From NCBI RefSeq assembly GCF_017744045.1, contig NZ_JAGHRD010000018.1: a DNA stretch of 64,000 nucleotides; one strand, given 5' to 3'. The translations under genes and the position numbers were made by a program. This DNA comes from Pelagimonas sp017744045. Lineage in GTDB: Bacteria > Pseudomonadota > Alphaproteobacteria > Rhodobacterales > Rhodobacteraceae. Below are positions 58,103 to 64,000 of the stretch, piece after piece. Below the pieces are notes generated by a model. The model ran no database searches, was not told the DNA's origin, and saw only the letters and a list, made by a program, of their open reading frames with translations. Every line of letters begins with the position of its first letter. The stretch's first letter is position 1.

Positions 58103-58767
58103 TTGAGTTTCTGACAACATCCCTGCAGCGCGTTTACGGTCTGGGCGGGCCGATCGTATTGATCATGCTGGCAATTTCGATCCTGACCTTGGCTGTCGCA
58201 CTCTATAAGGTCTGGCAGTTTTCCGCGGCGGGTGTTGGCCGCCACAAAGCTTTGGCGCGCGCGGTTTCAGCTTGGGATGCGGGGTATCCAAGCCGGGCCG
58301 AGGCTGAGCTGCAGACCTCGACCAGCTACCTCGCCCCGGTCATTCGCATGGGGTTTGAGCATAGCTTCGACCGCAACCGTTTGGAAACAGAAGCCGAAAC
58401 GCGGTTTGCCAAGCTCGAAGGCGGGCTGCGTTTCCTGGATACGGTCGCGCAGCTGTCTCCGCTTTTGGGTTTGTTTGGTACGGTCCTTGGGATGATTTCG
58501 GCGTTTCAGGCTTTGCAAGAGGCTGGATCACAAGTTGACCCGTCTGTCCTTGCCGGAGGCATTTGGGTGGCGTTGCTGACCACCGCGGTTGGCCTGGTCA
58601 TCGCGATGCCGACCTCATTGGTTCTGAGTTGGTTTGAATCCCGTTTGGATCGGGATCGGGTACTGGCAGGTAAAGCCATTTCGACGATCCTAAGTCCTGG
58701 CCAAACAGGCGAGGTCGAACAAACTGACAGTGTTGAAACACCAATTCTGGCCCCTGCACATGCGTAA
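58099..58767 (+). CDS. exbB: ExbB/TolQ-type proton-channel subunit
   Basis: A 222-residue MotA/TolQ/ExbB inner-membrane protein. Three hydrophobic segments are evident: GLGGPIVLIMLAISILTLAVALY (about 13-35), TVAQLSPLLGLFGTVLGMISAFQAL (about 115-139) and LAGGIWVALLTTAVGLVIAMPTSLVL (about 153-178). It forms with ExbD the proton-driven motor that energises TonB and the haem receptor. The ATG overlaps the previous stop by four bases and its own 3' end overlaps exbD by eight. Confidence 0.93.
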   Translation: MIEFLTTSLQRVYGLGGPIVLIMLAISILTLAVALYKVWQFSAAGVGRHKALARAVSAWDAGYPSRAEAELQTSTSYLAPVIRMGFEHSFDRNRLETEAETRFAKLEGGLRFLDTVAQLSPLLGLFGTVLGMISAFQALQEAGSQVDPSVLAGGIWVALLTTAVGLVIAMPTSLVLSWFESRLDRDRVLAGKAISTILSPGQTGEVEQTDSVETPILAPAHA

Positions 58768-59143
58768 GACGCGCCCAAGACGGCGACTTTCGATGACCTC
58801 CCTGATTGACGTCATCTTTTTGCTTTTGCTGTTCTTCATGCTGACCTCGACCTTCACTCGATTTTCCGAGGTGGAGCTAACCGCCGCCGGTTCTGGCGGT
58901 GCTGCCAATCCTGACAAGTCCCCGCTTTTTCTCAGGCTCGGGGCTGCAAAGATCCGTGTGAACACGCAAGATCTGACCCTGGAAGAACTCCCAGGCAGAT
59001 TGATGGCCTTGCAAGGCGGTGCCCCAAATCTGGCGGTTCTGGTCTCGCTTGAAACCGACGTTAGCGCGCAGCGTTTGACTGATCTGCTGATCGCCTTGCG
59101 GGCCGTTCCGGGTGTATCTCCGACAATTCTGGGGGCGTCATGA
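58760..59143 (+). CDS. exbD: ExbD-type protein, first copy
   Basis: A 127-residue ExbD/TolR protein. One transmembrane helix follows the basic N-terminus: RKTRPRRRLSMTSLIDVIFLLLLFFMLTSTF (about 2-32), with the conserved proton-path aspartate in SLIDVIFLL. The periplasmic domain fills the rest. The ATG at 58760 overlaps the exbB end and was chosen for the standard length. It works with ExbB. Confidence 0.9.
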   Translation: MRKTRPRRRLSMTSLIDVIFLLLLFFMLTSTFTRFSEVELTAAGSGGAANPDKSPLFLRLGAAKIRVNTQDLTLEELPGRLMALQGGAPNLAVLVSLETDVSAQRLTDLLIALRAVPGVSPTILGAS

Positions 59144-59535
59144 CGCAGAGCCTGATGTCACGCCGCAAGAAAACCGAGCGCGAGCCTACCATCGCGCTCA
59201 TCAACATTGTCTTTCTGATGCTGGTCTTCTTTTTGGTCGCCGGCACAATCGCGCAACCCATCGATAAGGATCTTTATCTTGTCAGGACCACCGATCTGGA
59301 AGGGGCGGCGCCTGCCAATGCTTTGGTTATCCATTCAGATGGTCGCCTGTCCGTGCAGGGTCAGTCCGTGGCGGATGCGGCTTTGGCCTTGGACCGGTTG
59401 CATTACCTCGAAGGCCCTTTGCGTATCGTTCCAGATCGGGATCTGCCCGCTAAAACTCTTGTGCGCATTGGCGCCGAGCTTCGCGCTGCTGGGGCGGAGA
59501 AAGTGTTGATCGTGACTGAACGAGGGTTGCAATGA
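59140..59535 (+). CDS. ExbD-type protein, second copy
   Basis: A 131-residue ExbD/TolR-like protein. The membrane helix REPTIALINIVFLMLVFFLVAGTI (about 12-35) has asparagine (INIVFLM) where ExbD normally has the essential aspartate (LIDVIF). The periplasmic part (VIHSDGRLSVQGQ, VPDRDLPAKTLVRIGAELRAAGAEKVLIVTERG) is ExbD-like. The lost aspartate suggests a structural or regulatory partner for the first ExbD rather than a proton carrier. It overlaps both neighbours by four bases. Confidence 0.85.
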   Translation: MTQSLMSRRKKTEREPTIALINIVFLMLVFFLVAGTIAQPIDKDLYLVRTTDLEGAAPANALVIHSDGRLSVQGQSVADAALALDRLHYLEGPLRIVPDRDLPAKTLVRIGAELRAAGAEKVLIVTERGLQ

Positions 59536-60518
59536 TTGCCTCCTCAAAACCTTGGAAACTGGCGGCTATGGTCACGGCCCTCGCCACACATGCCGCTTTG
59601 GCGGTTGTTCTGACACCCGAACCCAAGCTGGAAATCGAAGGGGGGCCAGGCCATGCAACTGCGCGGCTTGGTTCCAGCTTTAGCGACCTTGCCCAAGGTC
59701 TTTTGGAGGCCGAGCAAGCACCAGAAAGCATCGAACCGGTTGAAGTTGAGCCCGAGCAATCTCAAAAGCTTGATACGGAGCATGTTGCACAGAGTGCGCC
59801 CAGGCCTGCCGAGGTTGAAGTTTCGGACCCAGTTGAGGCTATTCAGCCAGACAAAGCACCTAAGGCCGCCCAAGCTCAGCCCCAAATAGCAAAGCCGCTT
59901 GCGTCAAGTTTGGATGCACCCGTTCCCGTGTTGCCTATCACCGCCGCCGCTTTGCCCGTCGCTGCCATTCCCGTTCAGACGACCAAGGTGCCGGAATTGG
60001 AGCGTATCGAAGCTTCGGAACCTGTCAGCGCGGCCGTTTCTCGATCCTTGCGCCCGCAATTACGCAGTGCCGAATTTGAAGCGGCGCATAAAAGCAAAGC
60101 CAAACCGAAACCCAAGCCAGTTGCGAAGCCACGCGCCAAACCCAAACCGTCAACGGTAACCGCTCAACGTGCCAAGCCCAAGCCGCGCGGAACCGGTGCC
60201 GCCCCGGCACGCAGTGGGGCGCAAAAGGGCAAAGCGCAGGGTAGCCAACGCGCGAACGGGTCTGGGGGAAGCAAAAAGAAACCCGGCAATGCCGCAGCGA
60301 GCAATTACCCCGGCAAAGTGGCTTCTTACATCAGAAGCCGGGCGCGCATCCGCGGGCGTGGCAGCGCTCGCGTGTCCATTTCAATTTCCGGTAGCGGTCA
60401 ACTCACCAGCGTTTCATCGCCCAACGCCAAAGCTGCAGCTGCGGTCAAGCGGCTAAGACGCGTTCCTAAACCACCTGCGGGCGCGCGGCGCTCTTTTGCC
60501 TTCACACTGCAGTGGTAA
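59532..60518 (+). CDS. tonB: TonB energy transducer
   Basis: A 328-residue TonB-like protein. An N-terminal membrane anchor (LAAMVTALATHAALAVVLTPEP, about residues 10-31) is followed by a long periplasmic spacer rich in Pro, Glu and Ala, and then Lys-Pro repeats (KAKPKPKPVAKPRAKPKPS, about residues 190-210). The C-terminal TonB domain is recognisable (NYPGKVASYIRSRARIRGRGSARVSISISGSGQLTSV). It links ExbB/ExbD to the haem receptor. It starts by overlapping the second exbD stop. A basic glycine-serine linker (about 230-258) lies just before the C-terminal domain. Confidence 0.88.
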   Translation: MIASSKPWKLAAMVTALATHAALAVVLTPEPKLEIEGGPGHATARLGSSFSDLAQGLLEAEQAPESIEPVEVEPEQSQKLDTEHVAQSAPRPAEVEVSDPVEAIQPDKAPKAAQAQPQIAKPLASSLDAPVPVLPITAAALPVAAIPVQTTKVPELERIEASEPVSAAVSRSLRPQLRSAEFEAAHKSKAKPKPKPVAKPRAKPKPSTVTAQRAKPKPRGTGAAPARSGAQKGKAQGSQRANGSGGSKKKPGNAAASNYPGKVASYIRSRARIRGRGSARVSISISGSGQLTSVSSPNAKAAAAVKRLRRVPKPPAGARRSFAFTLQW

Positions 60519-60637
60519 GGTCCAAAATTGTCCTTGCGGGGGCGCGCCAACCCAACTAATTTACTAAGGTAAATCCAAGCCAGCCCACGCCGCATGTTTC
60601 CCGCGTTTCGCCAGCACTTGTTGAACAGGAAACGCTT

Positions 60638-61678
60638 ATGGCTGATCTCACACCAGACGAACTACGAAATGCACTAGCAACATCAAAGAAACGCGCACGC
60701 GACCTGGCGGACGAGCTGGGCGTCGCCGAGGCACAGCTGCTGGCCGCACAGGTCGGTCACGGTGTCACGCGGATTGAAGCAAACCCCAACCGTCTCATCC
60801 CCGAGGTCGAGGCGCTTGGTGAGGTTATGGCGCTCACCCGCAATGACAGTTGCGTCATTGAGAAAGTGGGCCGCTATGCCGGGTATCGCCCCGGGGATCA
60901 TGCCTCGATGATTTTTTCCGAGACGATTGATTTGCGGTTTTTCCCGTCGCAATGGCAGCACGCTTTTGCCGTCGAACAGGAAAGCGACAGTGGCGTTAAG
61001 CGGTCGGTTCAGATCTTTGATGCGGCGGGCGATGCGGTTCACAAGATCCACTTGCGCCCGGACTCCAATCACCCGGCCTGGCCCGGTTGCGTCGGCGGAT
61101 TGGACCTGCGCGTCGACAGTCAGAGTTTGAACCTCGAACCGCGCAAGCCTGTTGAGCCGGCCAAGTCCAATCCGGATAAGCGAGATATTCTCCTGAGCGA
61201 ATGGGAGAAACTGACAGATACGCATCAATTCCTGCGCCTCTGTGCCAAGCTCAAGATGAACCGCCTTGGGGCGTACCGCATTGCCGAGGCACCATGGGTC
61301 CGCCGGCTTGATGTTTCGGCGGTGAACCAGATGCTGGAGCAGGTTCAGGAGAGCGGCATTGAATTCATGTTCTTTGTCGGCAATCAGGGCTGCATTGAAA
61401 TTCATTCCGGCCCCATCGGGCGGTTGAAGGAAATGGGCCCCTGGCAGAACATCCTGGACCCCGGTTTTGACATGCATCTGCGCATGGATCACGTGGCCGA
61501 AGTCTGGGCAGTAGAAAAACCAACGCGGCGGGGGCCAGCCATTTCGGTCGAGGCATTTGACGCGCGCGGATATCTGATTTTTCAGGCTTTCGGGGTTGGT
61601 TTTGAAGGGCGCGACAGCCGCCCGGCCTGGAACGCCATAGTCAAGGATCTTCCTTCGCTTGAGGTAGTTCCGGCATGA
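60638..61678 (+). CDS. hmuS: Hemin-degrading factor HmuS/ChuS
   Basis: A 346-residue protein made of two homologous halves (about 40-170 and 200-345), as in ChuS/HemS. Shared blocks are VGRYAGYRPGDHASMIFSETIDLRFFPSQW in the first half and EFMFFVGNQGCIEIHSGPIGRLKEMGPWQNILDPGFDMHLRMDHVAEVW in the second. It binds and degrades or traffics imported haem in the cytoplasm. The overlap with hmuT (four bases) supports coupling. A 119-base gap before the gene may hold an internal promoter. Confidence 0.92.
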   Translation: MADLTPDELRNALATSKKRARDLADELGVAEAQLLAAQVGHGVTRIEANPNRLIPEVEALGEVMALTRNDSCVIEKVGRYAGYRPGDHASMIFSETIDLRFFPSQWQHAFAVEQESDSGVKRSVQIFDAAGDAVHKIHLRPDSNHPAWPGCVGGLDLRVDSQSLNLEPRKPVEPAKSNPDKRDILLSEWEKLTDTHQFLRLCAKLKMNRLGAYRIAEAPWVRRLDVSAVNQMLEQVQESGIEFMFFVGNQGCIEIHSGPIGRLKEMGPWQNILDPGFDMHLRMDHVAEVWAVEKPTRRGPAISVEAFDARGYLIFQAFGVGFEGRDSRPAWNAIVKDLPSLEVVPA

Positions 61679-62559
61679 CACGACGCCCCACTCGCGGTTT
61701 GATGGCAGTTTGGATCGCCTTGTTCGGAGCATTTATTGCTTGGCAAACAAGCGCCCAGGAGCACGCAAATCAACCGGCAAAAGACGCAGATATTCTATCG
61801 CTTGGCGGCACCGTTACAGAGATCATCTATGCCTTGGGTCAGGGGGAACGGATCTTGGCGCGTGACAGCACCTCGACCTTTCCGCTGCAGGCCCAGGACC
61901 TGCCTGATGTTGGCTACTTGCGCCGTCTCTCGCCCGAGGGAGTCTTGTCAACTGGGGCAAGCTTGATCATCGCAGAGCAGGGCGCAGGACCGGCGGAAGC
62001 GATGGATGTGATCAAGGCGGCAGACGTGGCTTTTGTCGAAGTTGCAGACGGGTTTACCGCCGAAGCCGTGATCGCCAAGATAACCACCGTTGGCGCAGCG
62101 CTTGGTACGGCTGACGCGGCAGACACGCTTGCGGCAGAAGTGCAGGCCGCGTTTGACGCGACCGAATCCGCAATTGCAAAGCAAAAAGGTGCGCGCAAAC
62201 GCGTGATGTTCCTGCTGAGCGCGGGGGGTGGAAAACTGATGGTCGGAGGGCAAGATACCTCAGCAGATGCGATCATTCGCCTGGCTGGCGCTGACAATGC
62301 GGCCAAGGGGATGTCCGGTTTCAAGCCGCTCACAGATGAAGCCGCGGCCGCAGCGGCCCCCGATGTCATTTTGATGATGGACCGCGGCGGCCACCCTGCG
62401 ATGTCTGCGGATGAGCTGTTTTCAATGCCAGCCCTTTCAATCACCCCTGCCGGGGAAGCAAAAAGGTTGATCACCATGAACGGCCTCAAATTGCTGGGCT
62501 TTGGGCCGCGTGCCGCCGAAGCCGCGCAAGAGCTGCACGGCCTTCTCTACGACCAGTGA
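61675..62559 (+). CDS. hmuT: Haem ABC transporter periplasmic binding protein HmuT
   Basis: A 294-residue cluster A-type binding protein. The signal peptide (LMAVWIALFGAFIAWQTSAQ, about residues 9-28) precedes DILSLGGTVTEIIYALGQGERILARDSTSTFP, the BtuF/HmuT signature. The haem-tyrosine region VGYLRRLSPEGVL is near residue 79. It receives haem from the TonB-dependent receptor and passes it to HmuU. The gene starts by overlapping hmuS and ends one base before the hmuU ATG. Confidence 0.93.
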   Translation: MTRRPTRGLMAVWIALFGAFIAWQTSAQEHANQPAKDADILSLGGTVTEIIYALGQGERILARDSTSTFPLQAQDLPDVGYLRRLSPEGVLSTGASLIIAEQGAGPAEAMDVIKAADVAFVEVADGFTAEAVIAKITTVGAALGTADAADTLAAEVQAAFDATESAIAKQKGARKRVMFLLSAGGGKLMVGGQDTSADAIIRLAGADNAAKGMSGFKPLTDEAAAAAAPDVILMMDRGGHPAMSADELFSMPALSITPAGEAKRLITMNGLKLLGFGPRAAEAAQELHGLLYDQ

Positions 62560-62560
62560 C

Positions 62561-63631
62561 ATGGTAAGTGTTAGCTACAACTCCGAGGTGCCTTTTCCCA
62601 ACCGCGTCCGACGGGCGCGGCGTTTGACCTGGGTGCTGGCTGTTTTGGCTGTTTTGGTGTCTGTTTTCAGCTTGTCATCTGGCGCGACCACGGTGTCTTT
62701 GCCCGACATGCTCAGCAAATGGGTCTCTGGACAAGAGCTGACACGTATTGAGCGCGTTGTCCTATTTGACATTCGTCTGCCGCGCCTCCTGACTGGCCTG
62801 TGTGTCGGCGCGGCGCTTGCGATGTCGGGGGCTGTCTTGCAGGGCTTGTTTCGCAACCCCTTGGCGGAACCCGGAATTGTTGGTGTCAGCGCGGGTGCAG
62901 GTCTGGGTGCCATCCTGGCGATTGTTCTTGGCGGCATGCTACCTATGGTTTTTCTCGGCAGTGTTGGGGCCCATCTGGTCCCCGTCGCGGCCTTTGTTTT
63001 TGGTTGGGCGACGACCATCCTGCTGTACCGTGTCAGCACGCGACAGGGGCAGACCTCAATTGCGACAATGCTTTTGGCCGGTATCGCCCTTGCGGCGATG
63101 ACCGGAGCCGTGAGCGGATTGCTGATCTATGTCGCCGATGATGATCAATTGCGCGACCTGACCTTTTGGGGCCTTGGGTCTTTGGCGGGGGCGAGCTGGG
63201 TAAAGCTATCGGTGGCAGCACCAATCATGCTGATTGCGGTGTTGGGCGCTGGGTTCCTTGGCAAGGGGTTGAACGCCTTGGCCTTGGGCGAAGCGACGGC
63301 CCATCACATCGGGATCGAGGTGCAGCGGCTCAAGAACCTGGCCATTCTCGCAGTGGCGGCGGCAACCGGGGCAGCGGTGGCCGTGTCAGGCGGAATTGGG
63401 TTTGTGGGCATCGTAGTCCCACATCTCTTGCGCCTTGCGACGGGCCCTGATCACAGGGCTTTGTTACCCAATGCCGCCCTGCTTGGGGCCAGCCTGCTTG
63501 TCCTGGCTGATATGATCAGTCGCACAGTGGTGGCTCCCTCTGAGCTGCCGATTGGCATCGTAACAGCTGTTATCGGGTCCCCGGTCTTTTTGTGGATCCT
63601 CCTGAGACAGCGCAACGTGGTGGACATGTAA
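62561..63631 (+). CDS. hmuU: Haem ABC transporter permease HmuU
   Basis: A 356-residue FecCD-type permease; the ATG at 62561 lies one base after the hmuT stop. About ten hydrophobic segments are present. Family blocks include RLPRLLTGLCVGAALAMSGAVLQGLFRNPLAEPGIVGVSAGAGLGA (about residues 70-115) and AAVSGGIGFVGIVVPHLLRLATGPDHRALLPNAALLGASLL. It moves haem across the inner membrane with HmuV. HmuV starts after one base. Confidence 0.94.
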   Translation: MVSVSYNSEVPFPNRVRRARRLTWVLAVLAVLVSVFSLSSGATTVSLPDMLSKWVSGQELTRIERVVLFDIRLPRLLTGLCVGAALAMSGAVLQGLFRNPLAEPGIVGVSAGAGLGAILAIVLGGMLPMVFLGSVGAHLVPVAAFVFGWATTILLYRVSTRQGQTSIATMLLAGIALAAMTGAVSGLLIYVADDDQLRDLTFWGLGSLAGASWVKLSVAAPIMLIAVLGAGFLGKGLNALALGEATAHHIGIEVQRLKNLAILAVAAATGAAVAVSGGIGFVGIVVPHLLRLATGPDHRALLPNAALLGASLLVLADMISRTVVAPSELPIGIVTAVIGSPVFLWILLRQRNVVDM

Positions 63632-63632
63632 C

Positions 63633-64000
63633 ATGTTAGAAGCCGTCAATCTTACCGTGCGCTTGGGCAAGAAGATCATTCTGGATGGTGTCAGTTTCCG
63701 GGCACATCCCGGAACATTGACCTCGATCGTCGGGCCAAACGGGTCGGGCAAAACGACCCTTTTGCGGGCTCTGACCGGAGATTTACCGTATCAAGGCAGC
63801 GTGCGTTTGAATGGGCAGGATATTCAGTCTCTCCGGCCCTGGCAATTGGCGTCAACCCGGGCGGTGCTGCCGCAGGCCAGCGCGCTGGCCTTTCCCTTTA
63901 CCGTGATCGAGGTGGTCTCCCTAGGCTTGCACCAAGGCTCGTCGGGACAATGTGAGACCGTCGCCATGGCTGCCTTGGCCAAGGTCGGGCTGTCCGCCTA
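63633..64000 (+). CDS. hmuV: Haem ABC transporter ATPase HmuV, partial at window edge
   Basis: The first 122 codons of an ATPase. Walker A GPNGSGKTTLLRALTGD lies at residues 34-50, and the Q-loop region (LPQASALAFPFTVIEVVSLGLHQG) is seen. This pattern matches HmuV/FecE-type haem and siderophore ATPases. The gene is open to the end of the window. It completes hmuSTUV. Confidence 0.92.
   Translation, partial: MLEAVNLTVRLGKKIILDGVSFRAHPGTLTSIVGPNGSGKTTLLRALTGDLPYQGSVRLNGQDIQSLRPWQLASTRAVLPQASALAFPFTVIEVVSLGLHQGSSGQCETVAMAALAKVGLSA

Noticed and set aside
1..64000. CRISPR arrays, tRNA or rRNA genes, transposases and phage genes
   Set aside because: None was seen on either strand; no regular spaced repeats apart from the four iterons, and no transposase-like protein.

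Overview
The window looks like part of a plasmid or chromid of a marine alphaproteobacterium, most likely a Rhodobacterales (Roseobacter-group) member. The evidence is moderately high GC and typical roseobacter gene families: TRAP uronate transport, a DUF2291 lipoprotein in an Rbs-type operon, and a HemP/Bfd/ExbBDD-TonB/HmuSTUV haem locus. It also carries a complete replication and partition module: a Rep_3-superfamily initiator, iterons, parA and parB. No rRNA, tRNA, CRISPR array or insertion sequence was seen. No database search was possible; family names rest on recognised motifs and gene order.

Layout. 0-3.4 kb: a two-gene minus-strand operon (FRD/SDH-type flavoprotein, Gfo/Idh/MocA oxidoreductase) behind a palindromic operator. 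3.5-4.1 kb: an AbrB/Doc toxin-antitoxin pair. 4.1-5.6 kb: a scar of three broken genes (LacI fragment, TIM-barrel isomerase fragment, internally deleted Gfo/Idh gene). 5.7-9.6 kb: replication and partition, with the rep gene divergent from parAB around an AT-rich origin with iterons.

9.8-33.7 kb: carbohydrate catabolism in three blocks. (a) A FadR-type regulator, Gfo/Idh dehydrogenase, DapA-family lyase, CUT1-type ABC importer and a cytoplasmic DUF5060/DUF4038 glycoside hydrolase of the apiosidase-like class. (b) A glycerol-kinase-like FGGY kinase, a two-subunit transketolase, a xylose-isomerase-like TIM-barrel protein, an Rbs-type importer with DUF2291 lipoprotein, and a DeoR regulator. (c) KduI, KdgF, a DctPQM TRAP transporter, UxaC and a FadR-type regulator for galacturonate-type sugars. 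Together these fit, as inference, the kinase/transketolase route for D-apiose combined with uronate use. An apiose-substituted pectin such as apiogalacturonan of seagrass or duckweed would be a logical substrate.

34.6-53.7 kb: nitrogen-compound catabolism. It holds two aldehyde dehydrogenases, a tartrate/D-malate-type dehydrogenase, DadA-like and PuuB-like flavin oxidases, an Lrp regulator, a peptide-type ABC importer with a fused double ATPase, a hydroxyacid dehydrogenase, a class III aminotransferase, an M20 deacetylase, a HAD hydrolase and two paralogous GNAT-related proteins. Polyamines, acylated amino acids or opine-like compounds are plausible substrates.

53.9-64 kb: haem iron acquisition. 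HemP and Bfd lie under an iron-box-like site, followed by a TonB-dependent receptor, bacterioferritin, and an operon of an uncharacterised exported protein, ExbB, two ExbD, TonB and HmuSTUV, cut at the window edge. In four importer operons a strong hairpin follows the binding-protein gene directly, probably setting binding-protein excess over the membrane subunits.
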